This document shows, in pieces, positions 7,747-16,502 of a DNA stretch of 64,000 nt (the first letter of the stretch is position 1; every line of letters begins with the position of its first letter). The notes beneath the pieces were generated by a model. The model was given only the letters and a program-made list of their open reading frames with translations. It searched no databases and was not told the origin of the DNA. The stretch lies in assembly GCF_900115175.1 (NCBI RefSeq), contig NZ_FOYV01000001.1, positions 992,001 to 1,056,000 on the forward strand. The letters are read 5' to 3'. The translations under genes were made by a program, and so were the position numbers. The stretch comes from Marinobacter gudaonensis. Lineage in GTDB: Bacteria; Pseudomonadota; Gammaproteobacteria; Pseudomonadales; Oleiphilaceae.

Positions 7747-9747
7747 ATGCAAGCCAAGCATCAAGTCCAGGTTTCCCGATCCACTCAGACCGAGGTTGCT
7801 CGCCTGCTCCTGCAGGCCAACCTCGCCTACGGCGAATCGAACAGCGGTGGCCTCAGCCACATCCAACGGCTGAAGGCCAGGCAGGAGTGTCGCGAATCCC
7901 TGAACGAAGCGCTGACCCTTGAGCCCGGGAACGCCGGGGCCCTGGGCCTGCTTGGCCGGGTGGAGCTGGACGATGGCCAGCTCGAGCGCGCCCATGCCCT
8001 GTTCAACGCCAGCCTGGACCAGCAACCGGGCCAGGCACAGCAGTATTGCAACCTTGGCTACTGGGCCCTCAAAACGGAGCGCCCGGCCCTGGCGGAGCAG
8101 TACTTCCTGCAGGCGCTGGACTGCGACCGGCAATCGGCCGCCGCTTTCTGCGGTGTGGCTCACGCCAAACGGCTTCAGGGCCAGTTCGATGTGGCCTACC
8201 TGCACTACCGCAAGCTGCTCGAGACCGGCGCCGATTGGGATTCCGTTTATAGCGGGATGCTGTCTTGTGCCCAGCACCTGAACGTCAACAAGGCCGACAC
8301 AGCCCTCGCTCTGGATGCCATCGCCCTGTTGCAGCGAGACGGATTACCGCATCAGGAACTGGGCCGCTTCGTGGGCGCGCTTATTCATCAACAGTACGAC
8401 CTCGACAACCCGGACGCGCAGATCTTCCTGAATGCCGCTTCTGAAGATGAGTTGCTGATCCTCGCCCTGCAGAAAACGTTGATGCCCAACCCGGCGGTGG
8501 AAGAACTGGTAACGCTGCTTCGCCGGGCCATCCTCGCTGAAGTGGCACAAACCGTGGAGCTGCGCGACGAACTGCAACGCCTGACACTGGCCATTGCCCA
8601 GTATACCGACAGGACCGGGTATGCCCTGGCCGCGGAGGACGATGAAACACGTCTGGTGTCTGCCATCAATGACAGTATCAAGGCGCAACTCGCCATGAAC
8701 GAGGAACAGGACGGTCTGGTTGGCTCGCTGATGATCAGCGCCATGTACGGAGCCCTGTTCCACCAGAGCTTTGCCCCCCAGCTAGGCCAGTGGAGCCTGG
8801 TGGACTGGCCCCTGGCCTTGCAGCCGGTGCTCGCTGCCAGCTACTACGACCGGGCCGACGAAGAGGCAATCAAGCAAAACTTCGATGAAAAAGCTGAAGA
8901 GCTTTGCCTGGAAAGATCCGACGTGCCCCAGGCCTGGCCGGCCTGGTCGCAACTGGCTTACCAGACCGAATCCAGCCTGAAAATCCTGATGGCCACCGAA
9001 CTCGGCCTGGCCACGGAAAACCTCCCGGCGACCCTGCGCATCATGGTCTGCGGTGCCCAGTCTGGCCAGCGCGCCATGGAATTGGCCCGCTATCTGGATG
9101 ACGTGGAAGTGATTGCCGTGGACGAATCCCTGGCAAACATTGCCAAGGCGACGCGCATGGCCAACAACATGGGGCTGGATAACATTGTGTTCTGGCCCTG
9201 GTCGATCGCCCAGCGCTTTGTCGCGGACGGGCATCAAGTGCATTGGATTGAAGTCGGCCGCCTGCCCTCGCCGGCCATGAGCGATCTCTCGCTCGCCGCT
9301 CTGGTCAGCGAAGCGACAGCGGGTGGCGCGGTTGTGCACCTGCACACAGCCGTGAGTGAACAAACCAGCGGCGACCGTCAGATTCGCAGGCTGGTCAGCG
9401 AGCACCAACTACAACCGACCCGCCAGACTCTGCGTCAACTGCGCCGCATGGCGCTGGCAAACCGGCAGGACAGCACCTGGCAGGACCTTGTTGCGGACGC
9501 AGACTTTTACAGCCTGGGCGGCTGCCGGGACCGATGGTTCCGCCCACAAGACTCTGCGCAACTGAAAGAGTTGATGGCACTAGTCAGTAATGAAGTGGAC
9601 TGGAAGCTCGTGAAAGCGCGCGACGAAGATGGCCACAGCCTCGCTACAGGCCCGGTGCAACAGCAGATCCAGGCGGAGGCACTGGGGAGTGAGGTGCAGA
9701 GTTTGATGGGGCAGAATCTGAGTGTTTATTTTGTGAAGCGACGGTGA
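7747..9747 (+). CDS. TPR protein with SAM-methyltransferase-like C-terminal domain
   Basis: The 666-aa protein has tandem TPR-like helical pairs over about residues 30-190 (for example NAGALGLLGRVELDDGQLER and ALAEQYFLQALDCDRQSAAA). A helical middle follows. Near residue 430 a Rossmann-like stretch, LRIMVCGAQSGQRAMELARY followed by VIAVDESLANIAKATRMA, resembles motifs I and II of class I SAM-dependent methyltransferases. The motif I glycines are poorly kept (GAQSGQ). The C-terminal helices resemble the regulatory part seen in some TPR-methyltransferase proteins. The ATG at 7747 has GAGG 6 nt upstream; an upstream TTG or ATG is less likely. Its position beside flagellin suggests a role in filament modification, but this is unproven. 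Confidence 0.6.
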   Translation: MQAKHQVQVSRSTQTEVARLLLQANLAYGESNSGGLSHIQRLKARQECRESLNEALTLEPGNAGALGLLGRVELDDGQLERAHALFNASLDQQPGQAQQYCNLGYWALKTERPALAEQYFLQALDCDRQSAAAFCGVAHAKRLQGQFDVAYLHYRKLLETGADWDSVYSGMLSCAQHLNVNKADTALALDAIALLQRDGLPHQELGRFVGALIHQQYDLDNPDAQIFLNAASEDELLILALQKTLMPNPAVEELVTLLRRAILAEVAQTVELRDELQRLTLAIAQYTDRTGYALAAEDDETRLVSAINDSIKAQLAMNEEQDGLVGSLMISAMYGALFHQSFAPQLGQWSLVDWPLALQPVLAASYYDRADEEAIKQNFDEKAEELCLERSDVPQAWPAWSQLAYQTESSLKILMATELGLATENLPATLRIMVCGAQSGQRAMELARYLDDVEVIAVDESLANIAKATRMANNMGLDNIVFWPWSIAQRFVADGHQVHWIEVGRLPSPAMSDLSLAALVSEATAGGAVVHLHTAVSEQTSGDRQIRRLVSEHQLQPTRQTLRQLRRMALANRQDSTWQDLVADADFYSLGGCRDRWFRPQDSAQLKELMALVSNEVDWKLVKARDEDGHSLATGPVQQQIQAEALGSEVQSLMGQNLSVYFVKRR

Positions 9748-9757
9748 GCATGAATCC

Positions 9758-9786
9758 GGGGTCAGAAGAAAAGTTCTTCTGGCCCC
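9758..9786. repeat. Convergent-gene stem-loop GGGGTCAGAAG...CTTCTGGCCCC
   Basis: GGGGTCAGAAGAA and TTCTTCTGGCCCC pair over 13 bp (one G-T wobble) around a 3-nt loop. The element fills the gap between two convergent genes. The GGGGTCAGA...TCTGaCCCC signature is common in proteobacterial REP-like elements. It can serve as a two-way transcript end although no T tract follows. Confidence 0.65.
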
Positions 9787-9790
9787 ACCT

Positions 9791-11236
9791 TCAGATGTAG
9801 GGAATCAGAGACTCCCCATACAAATGCAAATCCTCCAAAATATGCCGCCGCTCTGGCGTCAACTCCGGATCCGCGGCCAGGCGTTGCAATTCCTGCCCAA
9901 AGGCTTCCAGTGATCGCCAACCCTTCTTGGGGTGCATCAACCTCTCACTGCGGAATTTCTCCCAACGCTCCATCTCCTCACCCTGAAGAGTGCCCGGATA
10001 GTTACGGGCGCGATAGCGGAACAGCAGCTCCTGCAGTCGGTCATCTTCAAAGTTCACGTCAATTTCACCGAGGGTTTCCACCGGCTGCTCAAGAACCCAG
10101 TTCAGCTTTTCACGGTCGGCCTTGCTGATAAACCCGCCTGCGTAGAGCTGCTCGTCGGGATCGGTCAGATCGCTCTCGTGGGGCTGATCAAAGGCCTCTG
10201 CGATTCTGGCGGGCAGATCAGGCGCCTTGCGCAGCCTGGCCAGGTTCTCCCTGAGGGTATCGCCATCGAGCTCCAGCTCTTTGAGACGCTCGGGCGACAG
10301 CGTCGACAGCATATTGGCCGGCGCCAGCACCGGGCATTTGTTGAGTTGCACGCCTTTCAAGGGGAAACGGCTGACGCCCTCCCCTAGCTCGGACTGGGCC
10401 GTGAATACGCGAGTACGAATCTCCTCGGCTGTCGCATTGATGAGATCACTCGGGTCTTCCCGAAGGTCGTACACAATCACCAGGTTCTTGTTGGTCGGGT
10501 GCTCGGCCACCGGCGCCACCAGGGCACAGCATCCACGGCTCGCCGGGTACTTCGCGGAGATGTGGAACACAGGCTTCATACTCGCGGTATCGAGCATGTT
10601 CCTCGCCGAGTGCTTGTCCTTGTTCTGAAGCACGAAATCAAAGAGCTTGGGCTGCTTTTCCTTGATCAACTTCGCCACGGCAATCGTCGCCTCTACGTCC
10701 GACATGGCGTCGTGGGCGGTTTCGTGGGTGATGCCGTTGGCGGCCGTCAACTCCTCCAGGCGGAAACTTGGGCTGCCATCCTCCTTGCGCGGCCAGTTGA
10801 TGCCTTCCGGACGCAAGGCGTAGGTCAGGCGCACCATATCGATGATGTCCCAGCGGGAATTGCCGTTCTGCCACTCACGGGCATAGGGGTCCCGCAGATT
10901 GCGATAAAGGGTATGGCGGGTCACTTCATCGTCGAAGCGAAGGCTGTTGTAGCCCACCACGCAGGTTCCCGGCTGACTGAAGGCCTCGTTGATCTGGGCA
11001 ATGAATTCGGCCTCGGGAAAGCCGTCTTCCAGGGCCTTCTGCGGCGTGATGCCGGTAATAAGGCAGGCTTCGGGTGATGGCAGGTAATCGTCTGCAGGCT
11101 TGCAGTAAATCACCAGGGGGTCTTCGATGATGTTCAGATCCGCATCGGTGCGAACACCGGCAAACTGGGAGGGCCTGTCGTGAACCGGGTCTACCCCGAA
11201 AGTTTCGTAGTCGTGCCAGTAGAACGAGCGGATCAA
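9791..11236 (-). CDS. sbcB: Exodeoxyribonuclease I
   Basis: The 481-aa product is of normal ExoI length. It has the DEDDh exonuclease motifs HDYETFGVDP (Exo I, residues 8-17), GYNSLRFDDEV (Exo II, about 99-109) and HDAMSDVEAT (Exo III, about 177-186), followed by the SH3-like and C-terminal helical domains of SbcB. It degrades single-stranded DNA 3' to 5' in recombination and mismatch repair. The start is a TTG at 11236 (MIRSFYWHDYETFG) because no ATG lies upstream in frame and the N-terminus matches the family. Its GGAG site is inside a hairpin. Confidence 0.95.
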   Translation of the reverse strand: MIRSFYWHDYETFGVDPVHDRPSQFAGVRTDADLNIIEDPLVIYCKPADDYLPSPEACLITGITPQKALEDGFPEAEFIAQINEAFSQPGTCVVGYNSLRFDDEVTRHTLYRNLRDPYAREWQNGNSRWDIIDMVRLTYALRPEGINWPRKEDGSPSFRLEELTAANGITHETAHDAMSDVEATIAVAKLIKEKQPKLFDFVLQNKDKHSARNMLDTASMKPVFHISAKYPASRGCCALVAPVAEHPTNKNLVIVYDLREDPSDLINATAEEIRTRVFTAQSELGEGVSRFPLKGVQLNKCPVLAPANMLSTLSPERLKELELDGDTLRENLARLRKAPDLPARIAEAFDQPHESDLTDPDEQLYAGGFISKADREKLNWVLEQPVETLGEIDVNFEDDRLQELLFRYRARNYPGTLQGEEMERWEKFRSERLMHPKKGWRSLEAFGQELQRLAADPELTPERRHILEDLHLYGESLIPYI

Positions 11237-11245
11237 GGGACTTCA

Positions 11246-11277
11246 CTCCTGCCAGGTGAATTACAAACAGGCAGGAG
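11246..11277 (-). promoter_or_regulatory. Hairpin overlapping the sbcB ribosome-binding site
   Basis: CTCCTGCC (11277-11270 on the minus strand) pairs with GGCAGGAG (11253-11246), an 8-bp perfect stem with a 16-nt loop. The right arm contains the GGAG of sbcB, and sbcB also uses a TTG start. It could limit sbcB translation, or act as a weak end for the upstream gene. Confidence 0.45.
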
Positions 11278-11285
11278 TTTAGCAT

Positions 11286-12164
11286 TTAAAACAGTTTCGT
11301 CCCCATATCCTGCCGGTGGGTCTGCAGACGGTCCACGCCCTGGGTAATCAACTGATTCATGTTCACCGTCATGCTGGTGGGCAAGTTGATGAATACACCC
11401 TGCCCGGCGTTGATAACGGTAGACCCGTCCGGGCTCTGCCAGTCCACACCCTCGCGCTGGAAACCAATAAAGAAGTCGCTGGTAAAGCCAGTGGTGCCGT
11501 CGGTGTTTTCTTCGCCGACAATCAGGGATTGGAGCTGTGTGAGCGGCGCGCAATTGACGCCGTTGGCGCAATCTGCTGTTCCGTCATTGATACCGATGTG
11601 GCTGGCCCGGTAATCCGTCGCTACCGTGTTCTGGTCAAACAAGGTGGCGTCATAGACGTTTCCGGAACCATCGTCCAGCTTCAGTCCGATATTACCGCTG
11701 AAGCTACTCGTCAGCGACGACACCGAACCCCTGGCCTGAGCGAATCCCATCCGAAAGCCAGACAGACGGTCACCCTCTGTGGGGTCTGAAGCCAGTTCAA
11801 TGTATGGTTTGATAGCCTCGAAGTGCACGGTTTCGCCGGCACTGTAACTGCGGCCATTGAACTGCACGCCGTCGGTTCGGGCAATGTGGCCCAATGCCAG
11901 ATGTTGGGCGGCAAAGTCGATACCCTGGTCGGTTTCACCCACCTTTATGTTGTCCACATTCACGCGGGTTTCCACGTCCACGCCCAGGGTCATGCGTGTG
12001 AACTCATGATTGGTCCCCGGGATGTTCTCAACCTGCATAAATGCCTGCCCGGTCACCTCACCCATCGTGTCATCTGAAATGGGCTGCAATTCGGCCTGGA
12101 CAACGGGCGCAATCCCCAGGCAGAACAGGGTGACGGCAGCGTATCCGTACGCTTGCTGTCTCAT
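11286..12164 (-). CDS. Exported protein of unknown function (DUF6160-like N-terminus)
   Basis: The 292-aa product has a clear signal peptide (residues 1-24, cleavage after VVQA) followed by ELQPISDDTMGEVTGQAFMQ. The 'D.M..VTGQA' start recurs in a family of envelope proteins of Pseudomonas-like marine bacteria (I associate it with DUF6160). The remainder is Asp/Gly/Thr-rich with beta character and no catalytic motif. The C-terminus lacks a classic outer-membrane aromatic residue, so a periplasmic or surface location is a guess. The gene is divergent from the response regulator at 12521 and followed after about 50 nt by sbcB. Confidence 0.55.
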   Translation of the reverse strand: MRQQAYGYAAVTLFCLGIAPVVQAELQPISDDTMGEVTGQAFMQVENIPGTNHEFTRMTLGVDVETRVNVDNIKVGETDQGIDFAAQHLALGHIARTDGVQFNGRSYSAGETVHFEAIKPYIELASDPTEGDRLSGFRMGFAQARGSVSSLTSSFSGNIGLKLDDGSGNVYDATLFDQNTVATDYRASHIGINDGTADCANGVNCAPLTQLQSLIVGEENTDGTTGFTSDFFIGFQREGVDWQSPDGSTVINAGQGVFINLPTSMTVNMNQLITQGVDRLQTHRQDMGTKLF

Positions 12165-12453
12165 AATCTCGTGTCTCTGAAGTAGTGGCTTGAGTCAGTT
12201 TCCGACGCCCGACTCATCTGCGCCCCGTCGATTCTTCTGTTTTTTTGTTTTTCCGGGCGCAGGCAGCAGGTCTTTTCACTTTTTATTTGCCGCAAACACA
12301 CTATAACCAAGGCATATCGGCCAATAGAGTGAGCCGAGTCACAATCACCGCTTACACTTCCGCAATAGATGAGCAAGTTTGAACACAGTCACAAACACAA
12401 CTCCCTCAGAACTTACAGTGCCTTACGAAAGATTACGAATGATGTAGCTGACA

Positions 12454-12481
12454 TGTACATAAATTAGCGCGCTGCTATACT
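12454..12481 (+). promoter_or_regulatory. Candidate sigma-70 promoter with extended -10 before the response regulator
   Basis: TATACT at 12476-12481 is preceded by TGC, an extended -10 element. A weak TGTACA lies 16 bp further upstream. The start would be about 30 nt before the ATG at 12521. The rest of the 356-bp divergent gap (12165-12520) contains a T-rich tract at about 12237-12255 and no other feature I can support. Confidence 0.45.
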
Positions 12482-12520
12482 AGGCGCCCAAATTTTGCTC
12501 ACACCAACGGCCATTCGCAC

Positions 12521-13549
12521 ATGACCACCCGCATACTGATCTGCGACGACTCCGCCCTTGCCAGAAAACAGATGGCCCGCGCCCTGCCAGAGGGCCTGCG
12601 TGGAGAGGTCAGTTTTGCCAAAGACGGCGTGGAAGCCCTGGAGCGCCTGCGGGCCCAGAAAGCCGAGCTCATGTTCCTGGATCTGAACATGCCGGAAATG
12701 GACGGCTATGAGGTGCTGGAGCACGTGCGCCGGGAAGACCTGCCCGTCATGACCATCGTCGTGTCTGGTGATATCCAGCCGGAGGCCCGTGAGCGGGTAA
12801 AGAAGCTGGGCGCGCTCGACTTCATCAAGAAACCTACCGACACCGGCATTGTGCTCGATTTGTTGATGGAATACGGGATGTACCGCCCGGGCGAGTTGGA
12901 AGATGTCGCACTCCAGGACAGCAGCCTGAAAAGCTCGGGCAAGGCAGCCCCTGAAATCTCGGTGTCGTTGAATGACTACCTTCAGGAAATCTCCAACGTG
13001 GCCATGGGCCGCTCCTCGGATCTGCTGGCCAGACTGCTGCGGGTGTTCGTCAAGCAACCCATTCCCAAGGTAGCCTTTCTTGCCAACTCCGAGCTGCACA
13101 TGGCCATATCCTCGGTGAGCGAGAGTGACACCTATTCGGCCGTCTGCCAGGGCTTTACCGGTGCCGGCATTGCCGGAGAGGCGCTACTGCTGTTTGCCGA
13201 CGCGAGTTTTCAGGAGATGGCGGAGCTCCTGCACTACGAGGGTCTTGAGGGCGAGGCCGTCAATGTCGAAGTGCTGATGGACATGTCCAGCATCCTTTTC
13301 GGGGCCTTCCTGAAAGGCATTGGCGATCAGCTGGATCTCAAGCTGGGGCTTGGCCACCCGACCGTACTGGGGCAGCATCGGCAGATCAGTGAATTGCTCG
13401 AGCATCATAGCGCCCGAGAAGAGCAGCTGTTGTGCATTGAAATCTGCTACGCGCTGGAAGATCGCGACATTGAATGCGACATGCTGATCCTGCTGACCGA
13501 GGATTCAGTGCCCTTCCTTGAAGATCGCCTGCAGTACCTGGTGGACTGA
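12521..13549 (+). CDS. Response regulator with CheC-like phosphatase domain
   Basis: The 342-aa protein has a receiver domain at residues 1-120: acidic pocket ICDDSA (D9, D10), phospho-acceptor in MFLDLNMPEMDG (about D54), conserved S/T in VVSGD and lysine in FIKKPTD. After a linker comes a CheC/CheX-type domain (about 160-340). It contains SELHMAISSVSESDTYSAV and, typical of CheC helices, NVEVLMDMSSILFGAFLKGI. Proteins of this layout dephosphorylate CheY-P-like regulators in the cytoplasm. The diguanylate cyclase gene starts 3 nt after its stop, so the pair is probably one operon linking signalling to c-di-GMP. Confidence 0.85.
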   Translation: MTTRILICDDSALARKQMARALPEGLRGEVSFAKDGVEALERLRAQKAELMFLDLNMPEMDGYEVLEHVRREDLPVMTIVVSGDIQPEARERVKKLGALDFIKKPTDTGIVLDLLMEYGMYRPGELEDVALQDSSLKSSGKAAPEISVSLNDYLQEISNVAMGRSSDLLARLLRVFVKQPIPKVAFLANSELHMAISSVSESDTYSAVCQGFTGAGIAGEALLLFADASFQEMAELLHYEGLEGEAVNVEVLMDMSSILFGAFLKGIGDQLDLKLGLGHPTVLGQHRQISELLEHHSAREEQLLCIEICYALEDRDIECDMLILLTEDSVPFLEDRLQYLVD

Positions 13550-13552
13550 CCC

Positions 13553-14506
13553 ATGACCATGAACGACGTAGAAGCGAACTCCTTCCACTGGCTGGTGGAC
13601 ATGATTGAATCGGTTGAGGTGGGCCTGGTGGTGCTGGACCTGGACTTCCGGGTGCAGGCCTGGAACGGATTCATGGAAAACCACAGCGGGATCACCGCCA
13701 GCAAGATCCGCAACCAGGTGTTGTTTGACGTGTTCCCGGACATTCCCAAGGCCTGGCTGACTCGCAAGGTAGATGCGGTGGCGCTGCTGAACACCCGGGC
13801 GTTCACCTCCTGGGAACAACGGCCCTACCTGTTCCAGTTCCGTAACACCCGCCCCATCACCGGAACCGAGGAATACATGTTCCAGAACCTCACCATCAGC
13901 CCTCTATCGGGGCCCACTGGTGAGGTGGAGAAGGTCTGCCTGATGGTGTACGACGTAACCGACATCGCCAGCAGCAAGATGGCGCTTGAGCGGGCCAACG
14001 AACAGTTGGCCAAGCTGAGCATGACCGACCGCCTGACAGGGTTGCTCAACCGGGGCACCTGGGAAAACCTGGTGGATGCCGAGTTCGAACGTTTCCGCCG
14101 CTACGGCCACACCACCAGCCTGGTGATGTTCGACATCGACCACTTCAAACCGATCAACGACACCCACGGCCACCTGGCCGGTGACGAAGTCATCAAACAC
14201 ACTGCCAGCCTGACCCGCAACGCCATCCGCCAGTCCGACAGCGCCGGGCGCTACGGCGGCGAGGAGTTCGGGATTATCCTGCCGGAAACCGATGCCGAAG
14301 GCGCACGGATTATCTGCGAGCGCATTCGCGAGACCATTGAGCAAAGCGTGGTGGAAACCAGCGTGGCGCCGATCCGTTATACCGTGAGTGTGGGCATTGC
14401 CCAGCTCACCGACGAGCCGGAGAACTACATGCAGTGGATGCAGAAGGCCGATGAGGCGCTGTATGCGGCCAAGGAAGGTGGGCGGAATCGGGTGGTGGTT
14501 GGATAA
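13553..14506 (+). CDS. PAS-GGDEF diguanylate cyclase
   Basis: The 317-aa soluble protein has an N-terminal PAS domain (about residues 10-145; VEVGLVVLDLDFRVQAWNGF). A short helix leads to the GGDEF domain (about 150-317) containing TDRLTGLLNRGTW, FDIDHFKPINDTHGHLAGDE and the intact active site GGEEF. The inhibitory I-site RQSD lies exactly five residues before GGEEF, so product feedback inhibition is expected. It makes cyclic di-GMP from two GTP. Three nt separate it from the response-regulator/CheC gene, which probably controls it or shares its input. No membrane segment is present. Confidence 0.93.
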   Translation: MTMNDVEANSFHWLVDMIESVEVGLVVLDLDFRVQAWNGFMENHSGITASKIRNQVLFDVFPDIPKAWLTRKVDAVALLNTRAFTSWEQRPYLFQFRNTRPITGTEEYMFQNLTISPLSGPTGEVEKVCLMVYDVTDIASSKMALERANEQLAKLSMTDRLTGLLNRGTWENLVDAEFERFRRYGHTTSLVMFDIDHFKPINDTHGHLAGDEVIKHTASLTRNAIRQSDSAGRYGGEEFGIILPETDAEGARIICERIRETIEQSVVETSVAPIRYTVSVGIAQLTDEPENYMQWMQKADEALYAAKEGGRNRVVVG

Positions 14507-14533
14507 GGATTCAAGGATCGCCCCTCTCCCCAC

Positions 14534-14558
14534 CCCCTCTCCCGCCGGGGGAGAGGGG
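14534..14558. repeat. Palindromic element CCCCTCTCCC family (copy 2)
   Basis: CCCCTCTCCC and GGGAGAGGGG arms around a GCCGG-type loop. It lies in the gap between the convergent diguanylate cyclase and MvaT-family genes, 30 bp from a second copy. Confidence 0.7.
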
Positions 14559-14587
14559 CTAATAAGAAATAAACGCAAACTATGTCT

Positions 14588-14612
14588 CCCCTCTCCCCTG
14601 GCGGGAGAGGGG
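14588..14612. repeat. Palindromic element CCCCTCTCCC family (copy 3)
   Basis: CCCCTCTCCC...GGGAGAGGGG with loop CTGGC. A further half-copy (GGGAGAGGGGG) follows at 14617-14627. Together with copy 2 it fills the convergent gap 14507-14634. Confidence 0.7.
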
Positions 14613-14634
14613 CCGTGGGAGAGGGGGCTGAAAA

Positions 14635-15003
14635 TCAGTCCTGCTGCCAGCTCTGCACCGCTTCCTTACCGTGCTTCTCACGCCACTCGTTCAGAGTCTT
14701 GTGGTTACCACCGCGGGTTTTGACCACTTCACCGGTGTGGGGGTTCTTGTAGGTTTTCAGCGGACGCTTCGGGCGACTGCCGGTTGCTACATCGGCCTTG
14801 GCGCCGGCTACAGAAGGATCAATGGCCGTCAGAATCTGCAGCACGTCCTTCGGTGACTTGTCATACTCCTTCATCAGAGCGCGAACCTTGTTCTCAAACT
14901 CCAGTTCGCCTTTCAGAGCCTGGTCTTTTTCAAGCTGCTCCAGCTCTGCTGCAAGCTTTTCCATAAGCTGTTTCTTCTGGTAATAATCGTTAATCTTTGC
15001 CAT
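14635..15003 (-). CDS. mvaT: MvaT-family (H-NS-like) nucleoid protein
   Basis: The 122-aa product has an N-terminal coiled coil (residues 5-55, KKQLMEKLAAELEQLEKD). A linker is followed by the AT-hook-like DNA-binding part KTYKNPHTGEVVKTRGGNHKT (about residues 84-104) and WREKHG. This arrangement matches the MvaT/MvaU xenogeneic silencers of Pseudomonas, not enteric H-NS. It binds AT-rich DNA and represses acquired genes. The AT-rich glycan genes that follow are obvious potential targets, though that is inference. Its ribosome site lies in a hairpin (15008-15036). Confidence 0.88.
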   Translation of the reverse strand: MAKINDYYQKKQLMEKLAAELEQLEKDQALKGELEFENKVRALMKEYDKSPKDVLQILTAIDPSVAGAKADVATGSRPKRPLKTYKNPHTGEVVKTRGGNHKTLNEWREKHGKEAVQSWQQD

Positions 15004-15007
15004 GGAA

Positions 15008-15036
15008 TTAAAACCTTATTCAAATAGGGGTTTTAA
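15008..15036 (-). promoter_or_regulatory. Hairpin sequestering the mvaT ribosome-binding site
   Basis: TTAAAACC (15036-15029, minus strand) pairs with GGTTTTAA (15015-15008) over 8 bp, and an inner TAT/ATA adds to it. The only Shine-Dalgarno-like AAGG, 10 nt before the ATG, is in the right arm. This could provide translational or temperature control. Further upstream, to 15147, I see only a direct repeat TTGACTAA at about 15060 and 15074. Confidence 0.45.
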
Positions 15037-15147
15037 ATACTGTAAAAAATCGAAGGGTATTGACTAAAAGAGTTGACTAAGAGTCACTGATGATATTAGT
15101 GAAATTATTCAAACAAAGCAAAGCTATTTATTTACGAAGCGTTAATA

Positions 15148-15176
15148 ATAAAAAAGCCGGCTCAATGCGCCGGCCT
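15148..15176 (-). terminator. Intrinsic terminator after the nucleotide-sugar dehydrogenase
   Basis: On the minus strand a GCCGG(C)/GCCGGC stem with a short loop is followed by TTTTTTATTATT. It lies 25-50 nt after the stop of the 15201-16463 gene. Confidence 0.8.
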
Positions 15177-15200
15177 TTAACATCTCTCAGCAGAATAAAT

Positions 15201-16463
15201 CTACAATCGCAGATCTGCTTCACCGAGTGGCAGCACGCCTTTAAGGTCAAATAACACACCGCCGGGTTTCAAATATCCCCGCAACTCACTGGATGTTTTT
15301 TGAGCATATTCACGGTGGGGGACTGCAAGAAAAACAGCATCGTAATCACCGGTTCTCGGTGAATCAATCAGGGATATGCCATATTCCTCCTGAGCCTCTT
15401 CATTGTCGGCCCAGCAGTCGGTGACATCGACGGCGCAACCGAAGTCTTTCAACTCATCTACCACATCAATCACCCGGGTATTTCTCAAATCCGGACAATT
15501 TTCCTTAAAGGTGAGCCCCATAACCAGAATTCTTGAACTGGCGACAGCGTGGCCCTTTTTAATCAGAGCTTTGACCAGCTCGGACGCGGCGTAAGGCCCC
15601 ATATTGTCATTTACGCGACGGCCCGCGAGTATAATCTCAGGATGATACCCGATGGCTTGGGCTTTGTGGGTCAGGTAATACGGGTCCACTCCAATACAAT
15701 GGCCGCCTACGAGACCCGGCTTGAAGGGCAAGAAATTCCATTTGGTACCGGCGGCCGCCAATACTTCATGGGTATCGATTTTAAGCCGAGCGAAGATCAT
15801 CGATAATTCGTTCATCAACGCGATATTCAAATCACGCTGAGTATTCTCGATAACCTTGGCCGCTTCTGCGACTTTAATGGAGCTGGCCTTATGAGTGCCG
15901 GCAGTAATAATACTGGCGTATAACGCATCCACTTCATCGGCAATTTCCGGCGTTGAGCCAGAAGTCACTTTCATAATGCTGGTAACACGATGCTCCTTGT
16001 CACCTGGGTTAATCCGCTCCGGGCTGTATCCGGCATAAAAATCCTGATTAAACGTGAGGCCGGAGATCTTCTCAAGTACCGGAACACAGATCTCCTCTGT
16101 CGCACCGGGATAAACCGTCGACTCATAAATAACGATGTCACCCTTCTTCAACACCTTCCCAACTGATTCACTGGCTTTCACCAGGGGGGTCAGGTCTGGT
16201 GTTTTATATTCGTCGATAGGGGTAGGAACCGTGACAATGTATATCTGACACTCTCGTATACTTTCCAGATTATCCGCGAACGACAAACCAGATGCCGCTG
16301 CCAACTCTTCTCTGGACACTTCACGAGTAAAGTCCACCCCTTCTTTCAATTCGGCTATACGCCGGGTATTGATGTCAAAACCAACAATTTCACGCTTTTC
16401 TCCAAACGCCGCGGCCAGTGGCAAGCCAACGTACCCCAGACCAATAACTGCAATCTTCTTCAT
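15201..16463 (-). CDS. tviB: UDP-sugar dehydrogenase, TviB/WbpO type
   Basis: The 420-aa enzyme of the UDP-glucose/GDP-mannose dehydrogenase family starts [21 protein letters not shown], an N-terminal Rossmann NAD site. The catalytic cysteine is in [14 protein letters not shown] (about residue 265). A C-terminal UDP-binding domain contains [20 protein letters not shown]. The closest family I recognise is the TviB/WbpO group, which oxidises UDP-GlcNAc or UDP-GalNAc to the uronic acid. The exact substrate cannot be read from sequence. It sits at the edge of the glycan region and has its own terminator. Confidence 0.9.
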   Translation of the reverse strand: MKKIAVIGLGYVGLPLAAAFGEKREIVGFDINTRRIAELKEGVDFTREVSREELAAASGLSFADNLESIRECQIYIVTVPTPIDEYKTPDLTPLVKASESVGKVLKKGDIVIYESTVYPGATEEICVPVLEKISGLTFNQDFYAGYSPERINPGDKEHRVTSIMKVTSGSTPEIADEVDALYASIITAGTHKASSIKVAEAAKVIENTQRDLNIALMNELSMIFARLKIDTHEVLAAAGTKWNFLPFKPGLVGGHCIGVDPYYLTHKAQAIGYHPEIILAGRRVNDNMGPYAASELVKALIKKGHAVASSRILVMGLTFKENCPDLRNTRVIDVVDELKDFGCAVDVTDCWADNEEAQEEYGISLIDSPRTGDYDAVFLAVPHREYAQKTSSELRGYLKPGGVLFDLKGVLPLGEADLRL

Positions 16464-16502
16464 GTAGCGTCCTTTTCAGGAATAAGTTCAAGCATGGCTG
16501 CT

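Noticed and set aside
12464-13099. 211-codon minus-strand frame over the response regulator
   Set aside because: Antisense to a clear receiver/CheC protein and its promoter region.
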